A stretch of DNA of 64,000 nucleotides from Rhodococcus sp. PAMC28707 (GCF_004795915.1 NZ_CP039253.1:1178001-1242000); one strand, 5' to 3'. Positions 9,430 through 19,086 are shown, numbered from the stretch's first letter. Numbers and translations are program-made. The notes: generated by a model not told the origin, from the letters alone.

Positions 9430-11268
9430 TCACCGCAGACGGCTACGAGCCGAAAGTAGTGCGGCCACAGCAAGAGTGAGCGCTCCGAGCGCCCCGACGA
9501 TCACTCCGGAGCCGATCACCGGCTCGAGCGCGCGTGTCTTGGTCAGCGGCCACCCGAGCAAATAGATGATCATCGCGATCACGCAGCCCACGAGAAGTGC
9601 GGTGCCGCGCGCAGGCCTCGACCGTGACGCGACGACGGCGGAGACCACGATGGCCACGGCGAGAAATGCCTGCCCCCAGACGTCCCATCCCCACGGAAAA
9701 ATACCGAACCACGCTGCGGTGACGTCCGTGCCACGGTAGAGCGGCAGTGCCAGGCCTGCGGCAGAAAACATCCCTCCGAGCCATGCCACTGATCCGAACC
9801 GGACGTCGATGCGCGTGTCCGAGGTGTCGACATCCTCACGCTCAGCGCTGCCGGCGAGAAGCACACATCCGCCACACAGCACTGCACCGATAGTGCCCAG
9901 TGCGGTCGCAACGCCGCCTACGCCGAGGGCAATGCCGTCGATGTCTGTGGCCAGGACAACCGACTGCAGAACACCGGACGCACCCATCACGGCGGCAACC
10001 GTCAGGACACCGAGCGCGGGACGGACCGGTGCCGCCAAGACCGAAAAGAACATCGGGATGGACGCCAGGACCAACACGAAGCCCGCTACGGCGGCGACCC
10101 TCGTGGCCAGGATCGTCGGATTGGGCAGCCCATCCGGAACGGAGAGGGTCGGCAAGAGTGCGCCTGTGACGATGAGGACACCTGCCGCGAAACCCACAAC
10201 TCCAGCAACGACATGCCAACGGTTTGTTGCCGACGTCGAGTCCACAGGCGTGGGGCGTCGAACTTCGGCAGAGGCGCCACGTTGCTCCCGGAGATTCGAC
10301 ACAGGGAAGAGCACGACTCCTACCATCACGAGCAAGGCCGATGCGGAAACCCCGACCCACGATCCAGACGCCGCGTCGACCCCCGGCCCACTCGACGCAC
10401 CGGCCAACACCCGCGAGCCCGTGACGCCGAGCATGCCGAGCCCGGCGCCCACGAAAGCGCCGGCTGCGACAGTAGGAGAAATCGACGCCAGCGCCGCAGC
10501 CGCCACGATCAGGACGGCTAGGGCGACGATCCCTGACCCCACTGATGTCGTCATCGGGGAATCGATCACGACGGGGACCAGCACGATGGCGTCGGAAGAG
10601 TCATAGGGCGAAGCGAACATCGATCCCGCCGCCACAACGGCAGCTACTACGGCAAGTACGGACAACCACCCACCGATACGGATTGCCGAGGCCCGGTTGA
10701 CCATCTCCGCGTAGGCGGAATGTCCGTATCCGTCGGACAGCGAGGCTCGGCCCACCGCGATCAAGCCGAACGACCCACCCAGCGCTGCGAGTACGTGAGT
10801 GGCAAGCACCAGATAGGCGCCGGTGCCCGGTTCCAGCGCGGCGGCAGTGGTGGGCCGAAACAGCTCCAGCCGATTCGAGTCGATCGGATCGATCAGGAGT
10901 CCGACGTCGAGAACTGCCAGACCGGCCGACACCGCCCCGTAACCCGCCGTCACCGCGCCGGTGAGCGCAGCGCTTCGCAAGATCACACCAGCTACTGCCA
11001 TCACCGCCACCAGAACCACTGGGGCAAGGGCAATGAGCGCAGCGACAGTGACGCCCGCACCGATCACCTCTCCCGAAGCTGCGGATACTCGATCCTGCGT
11101 GACGACTGGCTCGAACGACAGGGCTGCGACACCGCACAGCGCGGCAACCACGGTGGCTGCCGCTGCGACAACTGCTGGAACGAACGCGCTCTTGTCGTCG
11201 TCGCGGCCGGGCTCGATCCGTCGAGGAAGTACATCTGCGGACTGGTCGGTCGGGGAGATAGGTGCCAC
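9430..11268 (-). CDS. Polytopic membrane protein of unknown function
   Basis: Not recognised. The start is uncertain: a GTG at 11268 gives 612 residues, while an upstream extension to 11403 would cross the regulatory region of the divergent peptidase gene. After about 35 polar residues there are at least twelve hydrophobic, Ala/Val/Gly-rich segments spread over the whole length, with short polar loops and no large soluble domain. No transport signature, catalytic motif or Pro-rich tail stands out. It sits between sucC and the M23 peptidase, where the M. tuberculosis block has no equivalent gene. Confidence 0.7.
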   Translation of the reverse strand: MAPISPTDQSADVLPRRIEPGRDDDKSAFVPAVVAAAATVVAALCGVAALSFEPVVTQDRVSAASGEVIGAGVTVAALIALAPVVLVAVMAVAGVILRSAALTGAVTAGYGAVSAGLAVLDVGLLIDPIDSNRLELFRPTTAAALEPGTGAYLVLATHVLAALGGSFGLIAVGRASLSDGYGHSAYAEMVNRASAIRIGGWLSVLAVVAAVVAAGSMFASPYDSSDAIVLVPVVIDSPMTTSVGSGIVALAVLIVAAAALASISPTVAAGAFVGAGLGMLGVTGSRVLAGASSGPGVDAASGSWVGVSASALLVMVGVVLFPVSNLREQRGASAEVRRPTPVDSTSATNRWHVVAGVVGFAAGVLIVTGALLPTLSVPDGLPNPTILATRVAAVAGFVLVLASIPMFFSVLAAPVRPALGVLTVAAVMGASGVLQSVVLATDIDGIALGVGGVATALGTIGAVLCGGCVLLAGSAEREDVDTSDTRIDVRFGSVAWLGGMFSAAGLALPLYRGTDVTAAWFGIFPWGWDVWGQAFLAVAIVVSAVVASRSRPARGTALLVGCVIAMIIYLLGWPLTKTRALEPVIGSGVIVGALGALTLAVAALLSARSRLR

Positions 11269-11393
11269 GACAGCGACGTTATCTGCCGGTGCCGATTTAC
11301 ATGGACTTCGCGGGCCGCGTTTCGATAACGAGCATTCGGGTAGTTGTAACGGAGCGGGGGTCCGTGCTGTGGGGACATTTCCCCTGTTCGCAC

Positions 11394-11409
11394 TGTGAGG
11401 CACATCACA
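11394..11409. promoter_or_regulatory. Consensus CRP/GlxR binding site
   Basis: TGTGAGGCACATCACA is an exact TGTGA-N6-TCACA palindrome, the motif of cAMP-responsive CRP (Rv3676) and GlxR in Corynebacteriales. It lies in the divergent spacer 104 bp before the M23 peptidase start and 126 bp from the other start, so it could control either gene. Confidence 0.75.
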
Positions 11410-11450
11410 TATTGGCCCAGTCTGAGCCGAAAACTTGCGCCGCCCGCGAT

Positions 11451-11504
11451 CGTTTCGTTACCGTCTGCGGAGTCTTAAGTAACGAGCAGATCACGAAACG
11501 GAGG
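11451..11504 (+). promoter_or_regulatory. Leader with mutually exclusive hairpins before the M23 gene
   Basis: CGTTTCGT (11451-11458) is complementary to ACGAAACG (11493-11500), which abuts the Shine-Dalgarno GGAGG (11500-11504). TCGTTAC (11455-11461), overlapping the first arm, is complementary to GTAACGA (11479-11485). The two stems cannot form together, and only the first touches the ribosome binding site. This geometry suits a translational switch. The conserved blocks of the c-di-AMP ydaO riboswitch are not recognised here. Confidence 0.4.
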
Positions 11505-11513
11505 TCGAAGGTT

Positions 11514-12539
11514 TTGTCGCAGCACCGCGCGTCCTTCACCACCAGTCGATTCGTCACCCCGACCGCTGTGACAGAGAGTGCACCCACCGTGTACTCGACC
11601 GATACCAGCTGGGGAACCGAGAACGTCGAATTCGAGACGCCGACCTACGACTACTTCGCCAGCAATTACGGCCCCGCCGAGAGCTACCACGATGCCGAGC
11701 TGCACAGCTCCGTCGACATCGATAGCGCCGCGGGCACCGAATCCGTTACACCGATCTTGGAAGTACCCCGCCGGGGCGGATCCCACCGCATCCCGACGCC
11801 GCCCACCGCACTCAAGGGCCGGGCAGCTGTTCTCGCTGTTGCTGCCGGGGCCATCGTCGCCGCAGGCCAGGCTGTTATCGATCACGCGCCAGCCACCCCC
11901 ACTTCCGAAGAAGTAGCTCTCGCTGCAGGTTCCGCGCCGGCCGCACCCGGCATTGCCGCTACGGCAGTACCGCAGGCAGCCCAGTTCGCCGCCGACAGCA
12001 CGAGCACAGCAGCCTCTCAAGCTCCTCAGATCCTCAACGTCGCCAACCCGGTAGACCTGAGTCAGTTCAGCAATTTGTTGGCAAAGGGCCAGCGTTTCAG
12101 CGAAGAGCGCGCCGCACGCGAAGCCGCTGCCCGACGCCCGCTGTTCGTCCTACCGGCCGTGGGCACGTACACCTCGAATTTCGGGGCCCGCTGGGGCACC
12201 CTTCACGCCGGCGTCGATATCGCCAACGCCATCGGAACGCCGATCGTCTCGGTTGCCGACGGCAAGGTCATCGATGCGGGCCCTGCTTCCGGCTTCGGAA
12301 TGTGGGTTCGCGTCCAGCACGCAGATGGCACCATCACCGTGTACGGCCACGTAGACACCACTACGGTCTCGGTTGGCCAGCAGGTCATGGCAGGCGATCA
12401 AATTGCCACCATGGGAAACCGCGGTTTCTCCACCGGCCCGCACCTTCACTTCGAGGTCCACTTGCCCGGTGAGAACAAGATCGACCCGCTCCCCTGGTTG
12501 GCCTCACGAGGCATCGGCCTCGGCCCCGAAAGGGACTAG
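11514..12539 (+). CDS. Secreted/anchored M23 (LytM) peptidoglycan endopeptidase
   Basis: 341 residues from TTG 11514, chosen because GGAGG lies 9 nt upstream and all longer starts cross the promoter and leader. A polar N-terminal region of about 100 residues is followed by a basic stretch and a hydrophobic segment (RAAVLAVAAGAIVAAGQAV), suggesting a type II membrane anchor or late signal. The C-terminal M23 domain has the zinc motifs HAGVDIAN (HxxxD) and HLHFEVH (HxH), plus YGHVDT. It probably cleaves peptide cross-links in the cell wall. It corresponds to M. tuberculosis Rv0950c. The CRP/GlxR site and the leader hairpins upstream suggest carbon- or ligand-responsive control. Confidence 0.88.
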   Translation: MSQHRASFTTSRFVTPTAVTESAPTVYSTDTSWGTENVEFETPTYDYFASNYGPAESYHDAELHSSVDIDSAAGTESVTPILEVPRRGGSHRIPTPPTALKGRAAVLAVAAGAIVAAGQAVIDHAPATPTSEEVALAAGSAPAAPGIAATAVPQAAQFAADSTSTAASQAPQILNVANPVDLSQFSNLLAKGQRFSEERAAREAAARRPLFVLPAVGTYTSNFGARWGTLHAGVDIANAIGTPIVSVADGKVIDAGPASGFGMWVRVQHADGTITVYGHVDTTTVSVGQQVMAGDQIATMGNRGFSTGPHLHFEVHLPGENKIDPLPWLASRGIGLGPERD

Positions 12540-12604
12540 CGCCACCTTCTCTGCCCGCGCACAGCACCCTCTAGTGCGTAATTGCGCGGCACCTTCCCCC
12601 AGCT

Positions 12605-12628
12605 CACACGTCCTTTCGTGAACGTGTG
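12605..12628. terminator. Hairpin between convergent M23 and pcrA genes
   Basis: CACACGT (12605-12611) pairs with ACGTGTG (12622-12628) around a 10-nt loop. No clear U tract follows on either strand, so it is a weak terminator candidate. It lies in the 109-bp convergent spacer. Confidence 0.35.
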
Positions 12629-12648
12629 TAGCCGGCGGTGGACACCTC

Positions 12649-15123
12649 TCAGAGCTTGGTCATCGGCACACCACCGATAAGCATCATCTTCACTCGTCCC
12701 GATGTGCCGAAGTCGACGAGAACCATCGCCGATGTTCCGCTCCCGGTCTGTTCGAGGACGGTTCCGAGACCGTACTTATCGTGATTGACGCGGTCGCCTA
12801 CGGCCAACACCAACGTGTTGTTGCGCGCACGTGCGGAACCGAAACTCGGTGTACTCGCGGCCCCACCGTGGGACCTTCCGCCCCCGAAACCGCCGCCACC
12901 GAATCCCCCGCCGCCGTAGCTGCCCTGCCTTGTGCGCCCGCCGCCGATGGATCGTCCACCGCCGACACCCGGATCCTCACGCTTCCACTCGATCAGCTCT
13001 TGCGGAATCTCCTGCAGAAAGCGTGATTCCGGATTGTTGATCGGCTGCCCCCACGCCGAGCGCATGACCGCGCGGGTCACGTACAGCCGGTGGCGAGCCC
13101 GGGTGATTCCCACGTAGGCAAGGCGCCGTTCCTCCGACAGCTCGTTCGGGTCTCCGAGCGCCCGCATGTGCGGGAACTGCCCGTCCTCCCAGCCGGTCAC
13201 GAAGACAACAGGAAACTCCAACCCTTTGGCCGTGTGCAATGTCATCAACGTGACGACACCGGTACCGGAATCTGGAATCTGATCGGTGTCGGCTACCAAA
13301 GACACACGTTCGAGGAACGCCCCGAGCGAACCAGGTTCCGGCAATCCTTCCTCCGGATCCGCTTCACCGTCGGGCACCGCTTCGGTGACGCCCTCGGCGT
13401 CGAGTTCGGCCGCGACGGCGGCGAGATTGCGCGCCTCGGAGGTGAATTCCCTGGCCACACTGACCAGTTCGTTGAGGTTGTCGAGGCGGGCGCCATCCTG
13501 CGGGTCGCTACTTCCCTCGAGTTCCGCCCGATATCCGGTCCTGTCGAGAACTGCCTCGACGACGTCGCCGATGTCGACGACATCATTGCCATCGCCGTCC
13601 GTCGTAGTGAGAACTGCGCGAAGTTCGTCTAGCAGCTCGAGAAACTGGCCGATGAGTTTCTGGGACCGGCTGTTCAGCAATGCGACGCGCCCGTCGGCTG
13701 CGTCTCGCAATGCCCGCGAGAAGCTCATATCCCGTTGCTCGGCGTGCACGGCGACACATGCCTCAGCCCGGTCGCCGATTCCTCGGCGTGGAGTGTTCAG
13801 GATACGACGCATGCTGACGGTGTCGTCCTCGTTGGACAGCACACGTAGGTACGCCACCATGTCGCGGACTTCCTTGCGCTCGTAGAAGCGCACACCGCCG
13901 ACAACCTTGTAGGGCAATCCGAGCCGAATGAAGATTTCTTCGAGTGCTCGCGAGGAATTGTTGGTGCGATAGAAGACCGCCACCTCGTCGTAGCGCACAT
14001 CGTGGTTGTCCACGAGACGATCGATCTCCGATGCGACGAACGAGGCCTCGTCGTGCTCGTTGTCGGCTACGTAACCGACGATCAGTTCACCCTCACCGGT
14101 GTCCGTCCACAGCTTCTTGTCGCGTCGACCGGTATTGCGGGAGATGACCGAGTTGGCGGCCGAGAGAATGTTCTGGGTCGAACGGTAGTTCTGCTCGAGC
14201 AGAATCGTGCGCGCGTCGGGGTAGTCGCGCTCGAACTCCACGATGTTGCGAATAGTGGCCCCTCGGAACGCATAGATCGACTGATCCGCGTCACCCACGA
14301 CGCACAGCTCACCCGGCTCGATGGTGCCCTCCAGCGCGCCGTCGGCGTCCGGAGTGCCGACCAATTCTCGGACCAGCATGTACTGGGCGTGGTTGGTGTC
14401 CTGGTACTCGTCGACGAGAACGTGCCTGAACCGCCTCCGGTAGTACTCCGCGACCTGAGGAAAGGCCTGCAGCATCCCGACTGTCTCGCCGATCAAATCA
14501 TCGAAATCCATCGCATTGGCAGCGCGCAGACGCTGCTGATAGTGGCCGTACACCCGAGCGATGAGCTTGGGCAGCTCGACCGGTTCCTTCTCCGCATCCG
14601 ACGCTGCATCGTCCGGGCTGATCAGCTCGTTCTTCAGATTGGAGATCGAGGTGGAGAGCAGACGCGCCGAGAACTTCTTCGTGTCGATCTGCAGATCCTT
14701 CGAGATCATCGTCAGCAGGCGACGAGAGTCGTCGGCGTCGTAGATCGAGAAGTTGGAATTCAACCCCGGCAGTAGGGACGCCTGGCTACGGAGTATTCGG
14801 ACGCAACTCGAGTGGAACGTCGATACCCACATGTTGTTCGCTCGCGGCCCGACGAGTCCGACGACTCGTTCGCGCATCTCGGCTGCGGCCTTGTTGGTGA
14901 ACGTGATGGCAAGCACCTGCCCCGGGGTGACACCGCGCTCGGCCAGCAGATATGCGATACGGCGCGTCAGGACTGCAGTCTTGCCCGAACCCGCGCCCGC
15001 AACGATCAGAAGGGGCGACCCGGTGTGCATGACGGCCTCGCGCTGCTGTGGATTGAGACCCTCCAGCAGTGCTTCGGACTTGGATCTACCGGGAATGGGT
15101 ACAGCTACAAGATTCATGTTCAT
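12649..15123 (-). CDS. pcrA: ATP-dependent DNA helicase PcrA/UvrD1
   Basis: An 824-residue SF1A 3'-5' helicase for nucleotide excision repair and replication-fork clearance; in mycobacteria UvrD1 is stimulated by Ku. Motif I is VAGAGSGKT at 42-49, motif II VDEYQDTN, motif III GDADQSIYAFRGA, motif IV EQNYRST, and motif V-VI TLHTAKGLEFPVVF and YVGITRAR. After motif VI come about 45 residues rich in Gly, Arg and Ser (GGG repeats). A C-terminal Tudor-like domain then contains GDRVNHDKYGLGTV, typical of PcrA and involved in RNA polymerase contact. It is the homologue of Rv0949. Confidence 0.97.
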   Translation of the reverse strand: MNMNLVAVPIPGRSKSEALLEGLNPQQREAVMHTGSPLLIVAGAGSGKTAVLTRRIAYLLAERGVTPGQVLAITFTNKAAAEMRERVVGLVGPRANNMWVSTFHSSCVRILRSQASLLPGLNSNFSIYDADDSRRLLTMISKDLQIDTKKFSARLLSTSISNLKNELISPDDAASDAEKEPVELPKLIARVYGHYQQRLRAANAMDFDDLIGETVGMLQAFPQVAEYYRRRFRHVLVDEYQDTNHAQYMLVRELVGTPDADGALEGTIEPGELCVVGDADQSIYAFRGATIRNIVEFERDYPDARTILLEQNYRSTQNILSAANSVISRNTGRRDKKLWTDTGEGELIVGYVADNEHDEASFVASEIDRLVDNHDVRYDEVAVFYRTNNSSRALEEIFIRLGLPYKVVGGVRFYERKEVRDMVAYLRVLSNEDDTVSMRRILNTPRRGIGDRAEACVAVHAEQRDMSFSRALRDAADGRVALLNSRSQKLIGQFLELLDELRAVLTTTDGDGNDVVDIGDVVEAVLDRTGYRAELEGSSDPQDGARLDNLNELVSVAREFTSEARNLAAVAAELDAEGVTEAVPDGEADPEEGLPEPGSLGAFLERVSLVADTDQIPDSGTGVVTLMTLHTAKGLEFPVVFVTGWEDGQFPHMRALGDPNELSEERRLAYVGITRARHRLYVTRAVMRSAWGQPINNPESRFLQEIPQELIEWKREDPGVGGGRSIGGGRTRQGSYGGGGFGGGGFGGGRSHGGAASTPSFGSARARNNTLVLAVGDRVNHDKYGLGTVLEQTGSGTSAMVLVDFGTSGRVKMMLIGGVPMTKL

Positions 15124-15191
15124 CGCTGTCTCAGGTTACCGGCGCCTACCGACACGGAAAACTACTGCCGTCATTGTTACGAACAACCGAC

Positions 15192-15347
15192 TTTCCACGA
15201 GGCCGTCCAAGTGGCAAACTGGATCAGTGATCGAAACTGCCGTGCGTCGGCGTCCGAGCTTTCGTGTCGTGAGAACGACCGAATGCGAGGGCGGCCGATA
15301 AGTGCTTGCACCCCGAGGCCCTCGCCACGAGGGCCTCGGGGTTCTTT
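15192..15347 (+). ncRNA. Possible small RNA or attenuated leader before chorismate mutase
   Basis: A strong rightward terminator (15311-15347) lies where no rightward gene precedes it, so something short must be transcribed. TTTCCA (15192-15197), 17 nt, then CAAACT (15215-15220) could be a promoter, which would give an RNA of about 120 nt. Inside it GTCGT-GAGA-ACGAC forms a hairpin with a GNRA loop (about 15266-15279). It could be a free small RNA or an attenuator for the mutase. Confidence 0.3.
15311..15347 (+). terminator. Strong intrinsic terminator, rightward
   Basis: A perfect 14-bp stem, CCCCGAGGCCCTCG with CGAGGGCCTCGGGG, has a CCA loop and is followed by TTCTTT. The T tract is on the right side only, so it acts on rightward transcription. 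Confidence 0.85.
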
Positions 15348-15458
15348 CATGTCGGGCACCTACCCCCCAGCTCGTTCGATTCAGGTATTCACCCGGATTC
15401 CGTAGACGTAACGGTGCCGGACGCGGTAACGATCCATGATGTGACACAAGGAGAAGAA

Positions 15459-15746
15459 ATGTCATCCACGAAGACCGACTCCGAAAATGCGTTGCCCACC
15501 ACCGAAGCCGAGATCGACGAGTTGAGGCAAGAAATCGATCGCCTGGACGCCGAGATCCTGGCTGCTATTCAGCGCCGGAGCGAGGTATCGCAGTTGATCG
15601 GACGCACTCGGATGGCTTCGGGCGGCCCGCGCATGGTCCACAGCCGCGAAATGAAGGTGCTCGACCGCTTCAGCAGCCTTGGCCAGGAAGGCCACACGCT
15701 CGCCATGCTCCTGCTCCGGCTCGGCCGCGGACGGCTCGGCCGGTAA
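15459..15746 (+). CDS. aroQ: Chorismate mutase, AroQ-delta type
   Basis: The enzyme converts chorismate to prephenate for Phe and Tyr synthesis. The ATG at 15459 follows AAGGAGAAG and gives 95 residues, matching the small intracellular mycobacterial enzyme Rv0948c. Typical segments are EIDELRQEIDRLDAEIL, RTRMASGGPRMVHSREMKV and the Arg/Gly C-terminus LRLGRGRLGR. In mycobacteria this weakly active enzyme is boosted by complex formation with DAHP synthase through its C-terminus. A terminator or attenuator lies about 110 bp upstream. Confidence 0.93.
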   Translation: MSSTKTDSENALPTTEAEIDELRQEIDRLDAEILAAIQRRSEVSQLIGRTRMASGGPRMVHSREMKVLDRFSSLGQEGHTLAMLLLRLGRGRLGR

Positions 15747-15757
15747 AGAACTCCAGA

Positions 15758-15792
15758 ATCTCGTTGTGCACGGCGCACGTGCACAACGAGAT
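15758..15792. terminator. Bidirectional terminator between aroQ and aldehyde dehydrogenase
   Basis: A perfect 14-bp stem: ATCTCGTTGTGCAC (15758-15771) with GTGCACAACGAGAT (15779-15792) and a 7-nt loop. It lies in the convergent spacer. The pyrimidine-rich flank CCTTCTC follows on the right. Confidence 0.8.
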
Positions 15793-15813
15793 CCTTCTCA
15801 GGGCGGTGCTTTC

Positions 15814-17265
15814 TCAGGGAAGGGCTATGTACTTGGTCTCCAAATACTCCTCGATCCCCTCACTTCCACCTTCTCGCCCGAATCCGGAGGCCTTGACGCC
15901 ACCGAATGGTGCAGCCGCGTCCGAGATCACTCCGCGGTTGACTCCGACCATTCCACTCTCGATGGCATCGGCAACTCGCAGCGCCCGATCCAGATCCTCG
16001 GTATAGATGTAGGCGGCGAGGCCGAACTCGGTCGAATTCCCGGCGTCGATACCTTGCTGCTCGGTGTCGAAACCCACGATGGGCGCGACCGGCCCGAACA
16101 CTTCCTCCGCCAGAATTCGTGCGGTCGGTGGCACGTCCGTCAGCACGGTCGCCGGGTAGAAGTACCCCTCACCGCCGGATGCCTTGCCCCCTAGCGCCAC
16201 CGTCGCACCTGCTGCGACCGCATCGTCGACCAGTTCCACAACCTTGCTCAGCTGGTCCGCGTTGATCAGTGGGCCCAGAGTCGTCGACGGGTCGATACCT
16301 GGCCCGAGCTTCGTGTCCTTCATCCGTGCAACCAGCTTCGAGGTGAATTCCGCTCGCACACTGTTGGCCACGTGAAAGCGGTTGGCTGCGGTACAGGCTT
16401 CGCCACCGTTACGTAGTTTCGCGAGCATCGCGCCGTCGACGGCTGCGTCGACATCCGCGTCGTCGAAGACCACGAACGGTGCATTTCCGCCCAACTCCAT
16501 CGACGTTCGGAGCAGCCCCCCAGCCGATTGCTCGATCAGTTTCTTGCCGACCTCGGTGGATCCGGTGAACGTCAGTTTGCGCAGTCGCGGATCCTCGAGC
16601 AGCGGAGTCGAGACCGCACTCGACTTCGACGTCGTCAGAACCGACAGAACCCCCTCTGGTAGTCCCACCTCGGCGAACAACTGTGCGAGAAAGAGCATTG
16701 TCAGCGGTGTCTCGCCGGCAGGCTTGACGATTATCGTGCATCCCGCAGCGAGAGCCGGTCCGATCTTGCGGGTGCCCATGGCGAGCGGAAAGTTCCACGG
16801 CGTGATCGCAAGAACCGGCCCCACGGGCGCCTTGCTGACCATTATTCGGCCGTTGCCTGCCGGGGCCTGCGTGTACCGGCCTCCGATACGGACAGCTTCC
16901 TCGCTGAACCAGCGGAAGAACTCGGCTCCGTACTTGATCTCGGCCTTCGACTCGGCCAACGCCTTCCCCATTTCGAGGGTCATCAGCGTCGCGACATCAT
17001 CGGCGCGCGCGGTGAGTTTCTCGAACACCGCGCGCAGCAACTCACCGCGCTCCCTGGGCGCAGTAGCCGCCCAGGACTTCTGCGCATTCGCTGCCGCGTC
17101 GAGAGCCCGGAGCGCGTCTGCAGGGCTGGCGTCGGCCACCTTCGTGAACGGCCTGCCGGTAGCTGGATCGTTGACGTCGAAAGTCGCGCCGTTCTCGGCG
17201 TCGACCGCGTGGCCGCCGATCCACAACTTCGCTGGAATGGATTCGATGAGAGTGCTGTGGTCCAT
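15814..17265 (-). CDS. Succinate-semialdehyde dehydrogenase-type aldehyde dehydrogenase
   Basis: 483 residues from ATG 17265; longer starts would extend into the pgi promoter. It oxidises an aldehyde to the acid with NAD(P)+. The catalytic Cys291 lies in [10 protein letters not shown], the general base Glu257 in ELGGNAPF, and the cofactor-binding segments TPWNFPLAM and [11 protein letters not shown] are intact. The overall pattern best fits the GabD-type family that makes succinate from succinic semialdehyde. Substrate and cofactor choice cannot be settled by eye. It is divergent from pgi with an 80-bp spacer. Confidence 0.85.
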   Translation of the reverse strand: MDHSTLIESIPAKLWIGGHAVDAENGATFDVNDPATGRPFTKVADASPADALRALDAAANAQKSWAATAPRERGELLRAVFEKLTARADDVATLMTLEMGKALAESKAEIKYGAEFFRWFSEEAVRIGGRYTQAPAGNGRIMVSKAPVGPVLAITPWNFPLAMGTRKIGPALAAGCTIIVKPAGETPLTMLFLAQLFAEVGLPEGVLSVLTTSKSSAVSTPLLEDPRLRKLTFTGSTEVGKKLIEQSAGGLLRTSMELGGNAPFVVFDDADVDAAVDGAMLAKLRNGGEACTAANRFHVANSVRAEFTSKLVARMKDTKLGPGIDPSTTLGPLINADQLSKVVELVDDAVAAGATVALGGKASGGEGYFYPATVLTDVPPTARILAEEVFGPVAPIVGFDTEQQGIDAGNSTEFGLAAYIYTEDLDRALRVADAIESGMVGVNRGVISDAAAPFGGVKASGFGREGGSEGIEEYLETKYIALP

Positions 17266-17331
17266 ACCTCGAGTGTGCCCTCGAGCAGGCCTCTGCAAAC
17301 GGGATGACGCGCGCAACCCGACGGCGCACAT

Positions 17332-17337
17332 TAGGGT
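17332..17337 (+). promoter_or_regulatory. Probable -10 box of pgi
   Basis: TAGGGT ends 8 nt before the pgi ATG, the spacing expected for a leaderless or near-leaderless mRNA. No -35 element is clear. Confidence 0.45.
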
Positions 17338-17345
17338 TGGCAAAT

Positions 17346-18995
17346 ATGAGCGGCGACATCACGGGCACCGAGGCCTGGAAAAACCTGACGGCACACCACC
17401 ACTCCATCTGCGAAACCCATCTGCGCGATCTGTTCGCCGCCGATCGGAATCGTGGCCGCGAGTTCACCCTCGACGCCGGTGATCTCCACATCGACTACAG
17501 CAAGCATCGCGTCGACCGCGAGACACTCTCTCTGCTCGTAGAGCTCGCACGGACAGCCGACGTCGAAGGCCATCGCGACGCCATGTTCGCAGGCAAGCAC
17601 ATCAACACCTCGGAAGACCGCGCCGTACTCCACACCGCGCTGCGGCTACCCGACGACGCAACCCTCGAGGTCGACGGCCAGAACATCGTCGCCGACGTGC
17701 ACGAAGTACTGACGCGGATGGGTGAATTCACCGATCGCGTTCGCTCGGGCGAGTGGGTGGGGGCCAGTGGCCAGAAAATCCGAACCGTCGTCAACATCGG
17801 TATCGGCGGCAGCGATCTCGGACCCGTCATGGTCTACCGCGCGTTGCGCCACTACGCGGACGCAGGCATCGAAGCGCGTTTCGTCTCCAACGTCGATCCC
17901 GCGGACCTGGTTGCCGCGCTCGCCGACCTCGATCCAGCGACCACGTTGTTCGTCATCGCATCGAAGACGTTCTCGACACTCGAAACCCTCACCAACGCCA
18001 CCGGTGCACGACGCTGGCTGACGGCGACCCTCGGCGAGGACGCCGTCGCCAAGCACTTCGTCGCCGTCTCCACCAACGCCGAACGGGTCGCCGAGTTCGG
18101 CATCGATACTGCCAACATGTTCGGGTTCTGGGACTGGGTCGGCGGACGATACTCCGTCGACTCCGCAATCGGCCTCTCGGTCATGGCTGCCGTCGGAAAG
18201 GAAGCATTCGGGGAGTTCCTCGACGGATTCCACCGTATCGACGAGCATTTCCGTACGGCGCCGCTCGAGCAGAACGCTCCGGTACTCCTCGGACTGATCG
18301 GGCTCTGGTACACCAACTTCTTCGGCTCGGAAACCCGAGCAGTACTTCCTTATTCGAACGACCTCTCACGCTTCCCCGCCTACCTCCAACAATTGACGAT
18401 GGAATCGAACGGGAAGTCCGTCAAGGCCGACGGCACGCCTGTCACCACCTCGACCGGTGAGATCTTCTGGGGCGAACCCGGTACCAACGGGCAGCACGCG
18501 TTCTATCAATTGCTACACCAGGGAACACGTTTGGTGCCCGCCGACTTCATCGGATTCGCCGAGCCCACCGACGACCTCCCCACCCGTGACGGCACCGGCA
18601 GCATGCACGACCTGCTGATGAGCAACTACTTCGCGCAGACCCAGGTGCTGGCATTCGGCAAAACGGCCGAGGAGATCGCCGCCGAAGGCACCGAGGCCGA
18701 CGTCGTACCGCACAAGGTCATGCCCGGCAATCGGCCGACGACATCGATACTCGCCCCGAAACTGACACCGTCCGTCGTGGGTCAGCTCATCGCCCTCTAC
18801 GAGCATCAGGTGTTCGTCGAGGGCGTCGTATGGGGCGTCGACCCCTTCGACCAGTGGGGCGTCGAACTCGGCAAAACCCAGGCGCTCGAACTGACCCCAG
18901 TCCTGACCGACGTCGACGCCCCGGCGCCGCAGCGCGATTCCTCCACCGACGCCCTCGTACGTTGGTACCGCGATCAGCGGGGTCGGGCGAAGTAG
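17346..18995 (+). CDS. pgi: Glucose-6-phosphate isomerase
   Basis: A 549-residue enzyme interconverting glucose-6-phosphate and fructose-6-phosphate. Both family signatures are present: [14 protein letters not shown] and the C-terminal [10 protein letters not shown]. The sugar-phosphate site [10 protein letters not shown] and [10 protein letters not shown] are also seen. The ATG at 17346 lies 8 nt after a TAGGGT box. It is the homologue of Rv0946c at the end of the conserved block; the inverted-repeat cassette begins 29 bp after its stop. Confidence 0.97.
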   Translation: MSGDITGTEAWKNLTAHHHSICETHLRDLFAADRNRGREFTLDAGDLHIDYSKHRVDRETLSLLVELARTADVEGHRDAMFAGKHINTSEDRAVLHTALRLPDDATLEVDGQNIVADVHEVLTRMGEFTDRVRSGEWVGASGQKIRTVVNIGIGGSDLGPVMVYRALRHYADAGIEARFVSNVDPADLVAALADLDPATTLFVIASKTFSTLETLTNATGARRWLTATLGEDAVAKHFVAVSTNAERVAEFGIDTANMFGFWDWVGGRYSVDSAIGLSVMAAVGKEAFGEFLDGFHRIDEHFRTAPLEQNAPVLLGLIGLWYTNFFGSETRAVLPYSNDLSRFPAYLQQLTMESNGKSVKADGTPVTTSTGEIFWGEPGTNGQHAFYQLLHQGTRLVPADFIGFAEPTDDLPTRDGTGSMHDLLMSNYFAQTQVLAFGKTAEEIAAEGTEADVVPHKVMPGNRPTTSILAPKLTPSVVGQLIALYEHQVFVEGVVWGVDPFDQWGVELGKTQALELTPVLTDVDAPAPQRDSSTDALVRWYRDQRGRAK

Positions 18996-19024
18996 CGTCG
19001 TCCGGAGTGCGGCGGTCCGGGCGC

Positions 19025-19086
19025 AATTTACTCCCCTAGTTGGGATCCGAACCTCCTGCAGGGGGTTCGGATCCCCGTACGGGGAG
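19025..19086. repeat. Left inverted repeat of the AbiEi/DUF559 cassette
   Basis: The outer 29 bp (19025-19053, AATTTACTCCCCTAGTTGGG then ATCCGAACC) are an exact inverted copy of 20110-20138. The element is itself an imperfect palindrome: CTCCCC, GGGATCCGAACC, a TCCTGCAGGG centre, GGTTCGGATCCC, GGGGAG. It may act as a terminator for pgi, as a boundary of a mobile cassette, or both. Confidence 0.85.

Larger units (their letters stand above)
15124..15458. other. Spacer between divergent pcrA and chorismate mutase genes
   Basis: A 335-bp spacer. It holds the pcrA promoter region, a possible rightward transcript (about 15228-15347) ending at a strong terminator, and then 110 bp leading to the chorismate mutase gene. 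No convincing protein-coding frame is seen. Confidence 0.6.

Noticed and set aside
11410-11513. ydaO-type (c-di-AMP) riboswitch before the M23 gene
   Set aside because: Considered because such riboswitches precede wall hydrolases in actinobacteria, but the conserved sequence blocks are not found. Only the complementary arms are reported.
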